From NCBI GenBank assembly GCA_900541125.1, contig UQIK01000004.1, positions 49,658-113,657 of the forward strand: a stretch of DNA of 64,000 bases. The letters are read 5' to 3'. A model generated the notes under the pieces. That model had not been told where the DNA came from, ran no database searches, and saw nothing but the letters and a program-made list of their open reading frames with translations. Each line of letters begins with the position of its first letter. The stretch's first letter is position 1. The stretch comes from an uncultured Collinsella sp. (GTDB lineage Bacteria; Actinomycetota; Coriobacteriia; Coriobacteriales; Coriobacteriaceae). Of the stretch, positions 42,344 to 49,979 are shown piece by piece. Position numbers and translations under genes: made by a program.

Positions 42344-42566
42344 GCAAAAAATGCCAAATATGAGTACTGTGACTAATTTAGTCGCAGCAAAATCAACCCC
42401 TTCAGATGTGATTTGAGCGTCTGGAGGGGTTTAAGATTTGCGAAAACGCAGGATGAATGACTGTAAAAGCTTTAATTAGCGGACAATCGAGGATTATTCT
42501 GGCGGTTGGGAAGTTAAAAGTAATGTATCCATTCCGGTAGCAGTACTCATATTTGGCATTTTTTGC
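42344..42566. mobile_element. MITE-like element with 26-bp terminal inverted repeats
   Basis: Bases 42344-42369 are the exact reverse complement of 42541-42566. The 171-base interior is AT-rich, non-coding, and contains smaller palindromes (GACTAATTTAGTC near 42371; AACCCCTTCAGA pairing with TCTGGAGGGGTT). Size, terminal repeats and lack of genes fit a miniature inverted-repeat element; a structured RNA is the alternative. No target-site duplication is obvious. Confidence 0.65.
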
Positions 42567-42575
42567 CCACAGGGG

Positions 42576-43358
42576 TTAGCGAAGGTCAAATACAGAGCGC
42601 GCATTTGCTAAAACTGCCGACTCAATGTGCTTAGCGTCACAGTTTTTGAGTGAGGCAATGCGCATCGAGGTCCTTGTGAGCGATCTGATGAGCGACTGTG
42701 CGCTTGTTTCTGTGTTTGCCTCCGCCGGCGCATCGGTCTCGAGCAGTAAACGATCGAGTGGGATCTGTCGGGCGTATTCGCGACCGCGCTTGGTGGCGAG
42801 CATCCGCTCGTTCACGGAAAAATAACAGCCCGCATTACGCGCGCGGACGAGTTCGTCCGAAGTACCGCTAAACCAGTGGAAGATGATAGCGGGGGAGTCG
42901 GGGTTTGGGATGAGTAGTCCATGCGATTCGAGGACGTCCAGTACGGCTCCTGCTGAACGAACGGCGTGAATTGATATCACTCGCCCGGTAAGAGGATGCT
43001 GCACGAGTGTATCGCAGAGCCAGTCAAATGCCTGTATTTGTAGCGGCTCACTTAAGGCAAAACGAGCGGAAAAGTCAAGTCCGACTTCGCCGATGTAGCG
43101 CTCTTGGGCAGCAAACTCGCAAAGCAGGTTGACTTCGGCGGGACCGCAGCGGCCGTCGGCGAGCCACCAGGGGTGAAGCCCAACGCCGGCGATGATGCTT
43201 GGTTGGCGACGGGCGCGCTCGTTTGCGGCCGAAAAGTCGCGTGGGTCGACCCCGCAGTCAAAGAGCCCCAGACCCGACGCCGCCGACTCACTGGCTGCAG
43301 CATCGGGGCCGAGCATCAAATCAAGATGACAATGCGTGTCAAAGAATTGCGGTTCCAT
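42576..43358 (-). CDS. TatD-family metal-dependent hydrolase
   Basis: A 260-residue TatD-type deoxyribonuclease. Metal motifs are FDTHCHLDLM at the N-terminus, the GEVGLDF glutamate, ISIHAVRSAG, IFHWFSG and LLETDAPAE. Shorter and more divergent than E. coli TatD but all ligands are there. It lies next to the tcdA gene, with which it may be co-transcribed (14 bases apart). Confidence 0.88.
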   Translation of the reverse strand: MEPQFFDTHCHLDLMLGPDAAASESAASGLGLFDCGVDPRDFSAANERARRQPSIIAGVGLHPWWLADGRCGPAEVNLLCEFAAQERYIGEVGLDFSARFALSEPLQIQAFDWLCDTLVQHPLTGRVISIHAVRSAGAVLDVLESHGLLIPNPDSPAIIFHWFSGTSDELVRARNAGCYFSVNERMLATKRGREYARQIPLDRLLLETDAPAEANTETSAQSLIRSLTRTSMRIASLKNCDAKHIESAVLANARSVFDLR

Positions 43359-43372
43359 CGCAGGACATTCTG

Positions 43373-44167
43373 CTAGTCCAGGCGTTGGCCGTCGGCGCGT
43401 ACGCGCTCGGTGCCGCGCCCGCTGATCTGGCGGATAACCTCGCCGGCAATCATCTGACCCATGATGGGCGGCATAAAGCTGGCGGTACCCAACTCGGTAC
43501 GCTCGTGGATGTTGGACGGGTCGCGGGGTTGGGTCTTAACCGATTCCTCGCAGCTAAACAGCACGTGCAGACTCTTGATTCCGCGCTTCTTACATTCTTT
43601 GCGCATGATGCGGCTCATGGGGTCACGTACCGTATCGAAAATGTCGGCAAAGCGGAGGCACTCGGGATGGAGCTTGTTGGCCCCGCCCATGGAGCTAACC
43701 AAACGAATGTCGTGGTCCTGAGCATATTTGGCAATGGTGAGCTTGGCCGAGATGGTGTCGATGGCGTCGACGACGTAGTCGAGCTTGCCGTCCGTCTGCT
43801 CCAAAACGCTCGCGAAGAACTCGTCGATGTTGTCGCTCAGCAGGTATTCGGTGCGTTTGATAACGGTGGCGGTGGGATTGATGTCGTGGATCATGGCTTC
43901 CATAACATCGACCTTGCGCTTGTCGATGGTGCTGTGAAAGGCGATAGCCTGGCGATTGATATTGCTGGGCGCGACGATGTCCTTGTCCAGAATGACGAAA
44001 TGACCAATGCCGCCGCGGGCGAGTGCCTCGCAGCAGTTGGAGCCCACGCCTCCGCAGCCGAGCACCAACACCGTAGCATCGGCGAGCTTATCGAGTGCCT
44101 CGCGGCCCATGATGATCTCGAGCTTGGTGTCGCGTGTCTCGACGAGAGCGGCAGCGGTTTCGGTCAT
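43373..44167 (-). CDS. tcdA: tRNA threonylcarbamoyladenosine dehydratase
   Basis: A 264-residue E1-like enzyme that cyclises t6A at tRNA position 37. The ATP-binding motif is VLVLGCGGVGSNCCEALARGGIG, followed by DKDIVAPSNINRQ and the YVVDAIDTISAK segment; the C-terminal SFMPPIMGQMIAGEVIRQI is typical of TcdA. ATG at 44167 has GGAGG six bases upstream; an ATG two codons earlier overlaps that site. It is upstream of the TatD-like gene on the same strand. Confidence 0.92.
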   Translation of the reverse strand: MTETAAALVETRDTKLEIIMGREALDKLADATVLVLGCGGVGSNCCEALARGGIGHFVILDKDIVAPSNINRQAIAFHSTIDKRKVDVMEAMIHDINPTATVIKRTEYLLSDNIDEFFASVLEQTDGKLDYVVDAIDTISAKLTIAKYAQDHDIRLVSSMGGANKLHPECLRFADIFDTVRDPMSRIMRKECKKRGIKSLHVLFSCEESVKTQPRDPSNIHERTELGTASFMPPIMGQMIAGEVIRQISGRGTERVRADGQRLD

Positions 44168-44250
44168 AGACATCCTCCGATGGGGAAGCGAATCGTGTTT
44201 TAGCTATCGCCATTATAGGTGTTATCGCGATTCCATTTGAGCCCTTGGGC

Positions 44251-44384
44251 TTGTTGAAATGGGATCGGGGTTCGCATAAGATTGAAGCAGATGGCACCCG
44301 TTGCAGCGGGTTGGCCAACTCAAAAACACGTTTGTAGCGTGAGAAGTGGCCGTCTTCGCATTACGCGGAGGCGGCTATTTTTTT
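44251..44384 (+). ncRNA. Possible small RNA with its own promoter and terminator
   Basis: A TTGTTG (44251-44256) and CATAAG (44275-44280) with an 18-base spacer could be a promoter. A strong hairpin follows at 44349-44375 with a seven-T tail, and no open frame lies between. The stretch is between divergent genes, so the terminator has no coding gene to serve. This is the basis for calling a small RNA; it is speculative. Confidence 0.35.
44349..44384 (+). terminator. Orphan terminator
   Basis: GCCGTCTTCGC (44349-44359) pairs with GCGGAGGCGGC (44365-44375) with two G-U pairs, a 5-base loop and a T7 tail. It faces the plus strand where no gene precedes it. Confidence 0.8.
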
Positions 44385-44402
44385 GAGTACAAGATTAGAT
44401 AG

Positions 44403-44432
44403 TTAGACAAACATCTAAATATCGAGTATAGT
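44403..44432 (+). promoter_or_regulatory. Promoter and possible operator of the sdpRI-like pair
   Basis: TTAGAC (44403-44408) and TATAGT (44427-44432), spaced by 18 bases, form a plausible sigma-70 promoter. The TAGAT...ATCTA dyad around 44396-44417 overlaps it and is a candidate site for the ArsR-type autorepressor. Confidence 0.55.
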
Positions 44433-44466
44433 GTGCGCGTCATGAGAGATGATGAGAGGAGGTCTT

Positions 44467-44745
44467 ATGCCGGGAGAGGGTTTTAAGGCGCTTGCCGATC
44501 CAACGCGACGGCGCATTTTGGAGTTGCTGCGCGAGGGCAATTGCACGGCGGGGGAGCTTGCCGAGCATTTCGATATCAGTAAGCCGTCGCTAAGCCATCA
44601 CTTGGCGACGCTCAAAAATGCCGGGTTGGTGACCGACGAGCGCCATGGCCAAAACATCGTATACAGCTTAAACACCACCGTCATGCAGGATTTAATTGGC
44701 TGGTTTATGGGCTTTACAAACACTGAAGGTGATAAGGATGAATAA
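44467..44745 (+). CDS. ArsR-family autorepressor (SdpR-like)
   Basis: A 92-residue winged-helix repressor: FKALADPTRRRILELLREGNCTAGELAEHFDISKPSLSHHLATLKNAGLV in order, with no metal-binding cysteine pair (the ELLREGNC cysteine replaces the usual ELCVC box). It overlaps the next gene, which encodes an SdpI-like protein, by eight bases. This is the arrangement of the Bacillus sdpR-sdpI pair, in which SdpR is held at the membrane by SdpI. ATG at 44467 has AGAGGAGG-type purines upstream. Confidence 0.87.
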   Translation: MPGEGFKALADPTRRRILELLREGNCTAGELAEHFDISKPSLSHHLATLKNAGLVTDERHGQNIVYSLNTTVMQDLIGWFMGFTNTEGDKDE

Positions 44746-45442
44746 CGAAAACAAGGGCATTCACCCCACGGGGGTATCGTCGCGCGTGTGGATTGCGCTG
44801 GTCGCTCTGTGCGTCGCCAATGTCGTAGCGCACCTCATGGTGATGCCGAGCTTGCCTGCGCAGATTCCCACGCACTGGGGCGCGAACGGCGCCGTCGACG
44901 GTTGGGGTCCTAGCTGGATGGCCTCCGCGCTCGGCGCGCTGCCTCTGGCGCTTCTCGCAATGTTCTGCGTGGTGCCGCGCATCGACCCCAAAGGTGAGGC
45001 ATATCGAACCTCGGGCAAGTTCTACCAGGGCTTCGTAATCGCCTTCACCTTGTTCATGTGCGCCATAAGCTGGCTGGGAGAGCTTACGGTCTGGGGCGTG
45101 GTGCCGGCGGTCGGTTCGGTCAACGTGCTGATTTCCGGTGTTGTCGGTTTGCTGTTCATCGGCGTAGGCAACTACTTGCCGCGTGTGAAGCAGAACTATA
45201 CGCTCGGTATCAAGACACCTTGGGCGCTTGCCGATCCCGAAAACTGGCGCCGTACGCAGCGTTTTGGCGGCGCCTGCTTTATGGTGCTGGGTATTGGCCT
45301 GATTGTGATGGGCGTGGCAGGCAGCGTGCTTTCGAGTGAAGTCGTCGCCGCGGTGATTGCGGTTCTGGCGTTTGGTTCGGTTGGAGCCGTCTACGTCTAC
45401 TCGTATCTGTTGTGGCGCAAATCGCAGCGAGCCGCTCGTTAA
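44738..45442 (+). CDS. SdpI-like immunity/membrane protein
   Basis: A 234-residue membrane protein with about six helices. The N-terminal DUF1648 part has LPAQIPTHWGANGAVDGWGP; the C-terminal SdpI part has VGNYLPRVKQNYTLGIKTPWAL and ENWRRTQRFGG. SdpI gives immunity to the SDP killing factor in Bacillus and senses it. No toxin gene is nearby, so here it may protect against peptides from other cells. Translation is coupled to the repressor gene. Confidence 0.87.
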   Translation: MNNENKGIHPTGVSSRVWIALVALCVANVVAHLMVMPSLPAQIPTHWGANGAVDGWGPSWMASALGALPLALLAMFCVVPRIDPKGEAYRTSGKFYQGFVIAFTLFMCAISWLGELTVWGVVPAVGSVNVLISGVVGLLFIGVGNYLPRVKQNYTLGIKTPWALADPENWRRTQRFGGACFMVLGIGLIVMGVAGSVLSSEVVAAVIAVLAFGSVGAVYVYSYLLWRKSQRAAR

Positions 45443-45626
45443 GGTTGCGGAAAACTAGCGTACGCAGTTCATAGTATGTTCCGGGGGACTTTTCCCAGGT
45501 AGTATTAGGGGGTGTGGGCAACCATGCCCCTTTTTCGTTACGTTTCAGAGCTGGTTCCCTCATTTCGTTTCCACTAAAGCGAATCAAGAATAGGGAAACA
45601 GCAGGTAGAAAGGATAGAACAGACAT

Positions 45627-47306
45627 ATGGCGGAGTTTATCTACCAGATGTATCAGGCTCGCAAGGCCCATGGCGACAAGGTAATCCTTGACGACGTGAC
45701 CCTGAGCTTCTACCCCGGTGCCAAGATCGGCGTCGTGGGTCCCAACGGCATGGGCAAGTCGACCCTGCTCAAGATCATGGCCGGCATCGAGGAGGTCTCC
45801 AACGGCGATGCCAGGCTTACCCCCGGCTACACCGTGGGCATCCTGCAGCAGGAGCCGCCGCTCGACGACGACAAGACCGTTATCGAGAACGTGCGCATGG
45901 CGTTTGGCGATATGATCGCCAAGGTCGATCGCTTCAATAAGATCGGCGAGGAGATGTGCGACCCGGATTGCGACATGGACGCTCTCATGGCCGAGATGGG
46001 AAAGCTCCAGGACGAGATCGACGCCGCCGACGGCTGGGATATCGATTCCAAGCTCGGCCAGGCCATGGACGCCCTGCAGCTGCCCGATTCTGACATGCCG
46101 GTCAACGTACTTTCCGGCGGCGAGCGCCGTCGCGTGGCCCTGTGCAAGCTGCTGCTCGAGGCTCCCGACTTGCTGCTGCTCGACGAGCCCACGAACCACC
46201 TGGACGCCGAGTCGATCCTGTGGCTCGAGCACTTCCTGCACAACTACCAGGGCGCGGTGCTTGCCGTCACGCACGATCGCTACTTCCTGGATAACGTTGC
46301 CGAGTGGATCTGCGAGGTCGACCGCGGTCACCTTTATCCCTACAAGGGCAACTACTCCACGTATCTGGAGACCAAGGCCGCCCGTATCGAGGCGCAGGGC
46401 AACCGCGACGCCAAGCTCGCCAAGCGCATGGAGGCCGAGCTCGAGTGGGTACGCAGCTCGCCCAAGGCTCGCCAGGCAAAGAACAAGGCCCGTCTGGCTC
46501 GCTACGAGGAGATGGAGGCCGAGGCCCGCGCAAGCCAGAAGCTCGACTGGACCGACATCCGCATTCCCGTTGGACCGCGTTTGGGTAACAAGGTGCTCGA
46601 GGCCCATCACCTGCACAAGGAATTCGACGGTCGCGTGCTCATCGACGACCTTTCTTTCACCCTGCCGCGTAACGGCATCGTGGGCGTCATCGGCCCCAAC
46701 GGTGTCGGTAAGACCACGCTGTTCAAGACGATTGTGGGTCTGGAGCCGCTGACTTCGGGCGAGCTTGAGGTGGGCGAGACCGTCAAGATCTCCTATGTCG
46801 ACCAGAACCGTTCCGGCATCGACCCCGATAAGAACCTATGGGAGGTCGTCTCGGACGGCCTGGACCACATGATGGTCGGCGAGACCGAGGTTCCGAGCCG
46901 CGCTTATGTGGCGAGCTTTGGCTTTAAGGGCCAGGACCAGCAGAAGCGCGCTGGCGTACTTTCCGGTGGCGAGCGCAACCGTCTGAACCTGGCGCTCACG
47001 CTCAAGCAGGGCGGCAACCTGCTGCTCCTCGACGAGCCTACGAACGACCTCGACGTCGAGACGCTGTCCTCGCTCGAAGCGGCGCTGCTCGAGTTCCCGG
47101 GCTGCTCGGTGGTCATTAGCCATGACCGTATGTTCCTGGACCGCGTCGCCACGCACATTCTGGCGTGGGAAGGCACCGACGAGAACCCGGGCAACTGGTA
47201 TTGGTTCGAGGGCAACTTCGAGGCCTATCAGGCCAACCGCATCGAGCGCCTGGGCGAGGACGCGGCCCAGCCGCATCGTATTCACCGTAAGCTGACACGT
47301 GATTAG
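45627..47306 (+). CDS. ettA: ABC-F protein, energy-dependent translational throttle
   Basis: A 559-residue cytosolic ABC-F ATPase with two nucleotide-binding domains and no membrane part. Walker A motifs are GPNGMGKST and GPNGVGKTT, signatures LSGGERRRV and LSGGERNRL, Walker B LLLLDEPTNHLDAES and the second LLLLDEPTNDLDVE. The linker has a charged helix. The start MAEFIYQMYQ and length fit EttA, which gates early elongation on ribosomes according to ATP level. Confidence 0.93.
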   Translation: MAEFIYQMYQARKAHGDKVILDDVTLSFYPGAKIGVVGPNGMGKSTLLKIMAGIEEVSNGDARLTPGYTVGILQQEPPLDDDKTVIENVRMAFGDMIAKVDRFNKIGEEMCDPDCDMDALMAEMGKLQDEIDAADGWDIDSKLGQAMDALQLPDSDMPVNVLSGGERRRVALCKLLLEAPDLLLLDEPTNHLDAESILWLEHFLHNYQGAVLAVTHDRYFLDNVAEWICEVDRGHLYPYKGNYSTYLETKAARIEAQGNRDAKLAKRMEAELEWVRSSPKARQAKNKARLARYEEMEAEARASQKLDWTDIRIPVGPRLGNKVLEAHHLHKEFDGRVLIDDLSFTLPRNGIVGVIGPNGVGKTTLFKTIVGLEPLTSGELEVGETVKISYVDQNRSGIDPDKNLWEVVSDGLDHMMVGETEVPSRAYVASFGFKGQDQQKRAGVLSGGERNRLNLALTLKQGGNLLLLDEPTNDLDVETLSSLEAALLEFPGCSVVISHDRMFLDRVATHILAWEGTDENPGNWYWFEGNFEAYQANRIERLGEDAAQPHRIHRKLTRD

Positions 47307-47329
47307 TCGAGCTCAGGTGACCTAACGAG

Positions 47330-47365
47330 AAAGGGACGATAACCTTGGGGTTATCGTCCCTTTTT
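47330..47365. terminator. Bidirectional terminator after ettA
   Basis: A perfect 15-bp stem (47330-47344 with 47349-47363) with a T5 tail on plus and A-rich 5' side. It also serves the convergent minus-strand gene that ends at 47367. Confidence 0.9.
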
Positions 47366-47366
47366 G

Positions 47367-48674
47367 TTACTTGGTAGAAGGCTCGACTTTATCGATGGCC
47401 CAGGTGGATCCGAGACCGCCGGTGGTGTTGCGGCGGATGCGCACGGCAACCTCGTGGCGCTCGCCGTCCTGCGTGTAGCGCAGGGGGAAGCTTGCGCGGT
47501 TTCGCGCGGCCTCGATGGTACCGCGCTCGCGGGCGATCCAGTAGTACTCGCCGACGATGCCGAGCGTGTCGGCGCCGTAGGGGAGATAGGTCGACAGCTG
47601 GTGCAGAAGCGGGCCGGGGCAGAAGACCTCGGTTGCGAAATCGATGGGGAAGTCCTCGGGGATGGTGGGCGCTGCGGGCGCGGGGGTTGGGGCCGCTGCG
47701 GGTACCGAAGCCGGTGCCGGTGCGGGAATTTGGTCGCAAGCAGAGGTGGGCACGGATTCGATGACGGGTGCGGGCTCCGGCGTCGCTTCCGGCTTGATTG
47801 TGGAATCTGCGGGCTTCACGGTGACGGGCGCGTCTGCAGCTGCAGTTTCAATCTCAACCTGCGTTGCGTTCTCGTTCTCGATGCTCGGCTTTGTCTCGAC
47901 CGGCGTGGAAGCCATGGTGGTGATGCCGGCGTTGGCGTTCTCGGGGTCATAGACGACCGTGAGCGAGATGGCGGGCTGCGGCGTCTCGGGCTCCGGCGCC
48001 GACTCGGTAACGCCATGATCGGCGGGCTCGTCGGACTGATCGTCCTCGGCCTCGTTGTCAAAGACATCGCTGTTTTGGAACGCAAGCGTCTCGGGTTGGT
48101 CAGCGGCTTCTTCGGTTGTTGACTTGGGAGCCTCGTTGAGCTCCGCAGTGGCTTCCTGCTCGGATATGACTTCGGAATCGGTCGTGGCGGCGATTTCGGT
48201 TTCGGCTTCTGCCGTTACCTCAATAGCGACTTCGATCTCTGTCTCGGGCTCGGGTTCCGGCGCGGCTTCAACCATGGCTTCGGGCTCGGGACGCTTAACG
48301 TGCTTGGGGCGCACGGCCTTGAGGTCCTTCTCACCGCGTTTCTTCTTTTTGTAGGACTGCTTGGTGCCCTTGGTGCCCTTGGGCTTGTCCTCGCCCTTGG
48401 CAAGGGCGGTATCCCAGGCCTCGTTGGCGATGACGGTGGCATACAGGCGGCCGCCCTTAAAGACGGTCAGCTTAATGCAGTCGTTGAGCTCCTCGAGCAG
48501 CTCGCGCGTGGACTCGAAGCCCAGGTCATAAGCGGTCATGTCGCCAGCGGCGAGCGCCTCCTCGACCTGCGTCATAAACGTTTGCTTGCCGCATCCAATC
48601 GCATCGCGCAGCAGGCGATACAGATAGATGTGGTTGCCCAGCGAAAGCGCGGGCCTAACTATTGTCTTGCTCAT
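47367..48674 (-). CDS. Unknown protein with long acidic low-complexity linker
   Basis: A 435-residue protein in three parts. Residues 1-80 form a compact domain (IVRPALSLGNHIYLYRLL...). A Lys-rich patch (KKKKRGEK) and about 230 residues of Glu/Ala/Pro/Thr-rich linker follow. A C-terminal domain of about 110 residues begins near IPEDFPIDFATEVFCPGP and contains YLPYGADTLGIVGEYYWIARERG. I recognise neither domain. No signal peptide. Start at 48674 with GAGGAG upstream. The linker suggests a flexible scaffold or nucleic-acid-associated protein. Confidence 0.75.
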   Translation of the reverse strand: MSKTIVRPALSLGNHIYLYRLLRDAIGCGKQTFMTQVEEALAAGDMTAYDLGFESTRELLEELNDCIKLTVFKGGRLYATVIANEAWDTALAKGEDKPKGTKGTKQSYKKKKRGEKDLKAVRPKHVKRPEPEAMVEAAPEPEPETEIEVAIEVTAEAETEIAATTDSEVISEQEATAELNEAPKSTTEEAADQPETLAFQNSDVFDNEAEDDQSDEPADHGVTESAPEPETPQPAISLTVVYDPENANAGITTMASTPVETKPSIENENATQVEIETAAADAPVTVKPADSTIKPEATPEPAPVIESVPTSACDQIPAPAPASVPAAAPTPAPAAPTIPEDFPIDFATEVFCPGPLLHQLSTYLPYGADTLGIVGEYYWIARERGTIEAARNRASFPLRYTQDGERHEVAVRIRRNTTGGLGSTWAIDKVEPSTK

Positions 48675-48813
48675 GGCAAATCTCCTCTTTACACACCAAA
48701 GCATCTTACCATCGCGCGGGGCTTGCTACCTCGGCGCCCAAGGCAAACGGGCGCGACCGTTTGCCGGTTCGCGCCCGTTATGCAGGTCGGTTATCTATGA
48801 GAGGCAAATGTGC

Positions 48814-49776
48814 TTAGTTGCCCGATGCCGTGCCTTGGCTCGAGTTGTCAGATGCCGTGCCGGACGCGGTTCCGCTTGAGCTGTTCGAGCCGTTGGTGTT
48901 GCTGCTGTCTGCTGCACCCGTTCCCGACGTGGTGTCGCTCGTCTGGCCGCCCGTGCTTGGCTGCGAACCGTCAGTCGTTTGGCTTGAGTCGGTCGTGCCG
49001 GATGGCGTGCCACTGTTGGCCGTAGAGGAATCGGTGCCCTGCGATTGGTTTTGGGTGTTCGAGGACGAATTGGCAGAGGTAGAACTGTCTTGCGTATCGT
49101 CCGTCTGTGCCTGCTGATCCTGCGACTGGGTGTTGCCATTTGCATCGCTCTCGGTCGTGCGCGACGACAGGATTGGCTCGGGACGCTCGCCCAGACCCTC
49201 ACCGGCAGTGGTGATAAGGATGGCGCCGGCGCAGGCGATGACCGCGACGATGGCGATGGCGATCGAGAAGATGATGACCTTCTTTTGCGTCTGGCTGCGT
49301 TCTGCCGCCGCCTTGGCGCGCAGGCTGTTGGGGGCAACGCGCGCCGTGGTCGCGCGCCCCGCAACCTGGCACATCTCTTGCGTAGTCGCGGCGCCGCCCA
49401 GGTGCTCCTCGGCATTAAATTCAACGGGCTCATAGGCGCCGGCGGGGTAGTCGACGTCGGCGTGCGTACCTTTGAGGGCTTTGGCGCTGGCAGAGATAAA
49501 GTGGCGGTAGACCTGCGAGGACACAACGGTGATGACCGAGCTCACGGCGGCGCCAATTACTGAACCAGCGATACCAATCTTGGAAGCAAGCGCGACACTT
49601 GTGGCGGCGGCTGCGGCGCCAGCGATGATCTGAGGAATGGAAATGTCATCGAACAGGCCCTTTTTGGGCGCGATGGCCATGGTCTGTCCGATGGAATGGT
49701 TTTCGTGCACGCCGTTGTTGAGCGCGGCCGGTGTCATGACGCGCGTGCGCGGCGCGTCGGTGTACTTGGTTGTCAT
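48814..49776 (-). CDS. Membrane protein with Ser/Thr/Asn/Gln-rich tail
   Basis: A 320-residue protein of unknown family. The N-terminal half is cytosolic with a Gly/Ala-rich hydrophobic segment (IPQIIAGAAAAATSVALASKIG and on), a single strong helix lies near residue 180 (VIIFSIAIAIVAVIACAGAIL), and the last 120 residues are low-complexity Ser, Thr, Gly, Asn, Gln. The tail is probably outside the cell. ATG at 49776 has GGGAGG upstream; the longer frame from 49872 has no support. Confidence 0.75.
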   Translation of the reverse strand: MTTKYTDAPRTRVMTPAALNNGVHENHSIGQTMAIAPKKGLFDDISIPQIIAGAAAAATSVALASKIGIAGSVIGAAVSSVITVVSSQVYRHFISASAKALKGTHADVDYPAGAYEPVEFNAEEHLGGAATTQEMCQVAGRATTARVAPNSLRAKAAAERSQTQKKVIIFSIAIAIVAVIACAGAILITTAGEGLGERPEPILSSRTTESDANGNTQSQDQQAQTDDTQDSSTSANSSSNTQNQSQGTDSSTANSGTPSGTTDSSQTTDGSQPSTGGQTSDTTSGTGAADSSNTNGSNSSSGTASGTASDNSSQGTASGN

Positions 49777-49979
49777 ACGGGGTCCTCCCGGTGTAAATCT
49801 GCTTCGTTTCATGTAGCCATCAGGGTACCCACCAGATGTGAATCGTACGTGACATTTAACAGATACCATCAACTCATCAATAGCTCACCAAGTTGGTGGG
49901 ATGCGGTTACACCCGGCGGTTGAACTACAATAGGGCTTGCTAATTGTTGTGAATGGCGTCTACGCACGGGAGCATTCTT

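Noticed and set aside
45279..46616. 445-codon minus-strand frame opposite ettA
   Set aside because: Antisense shadow of ettA with no recognisable domain.
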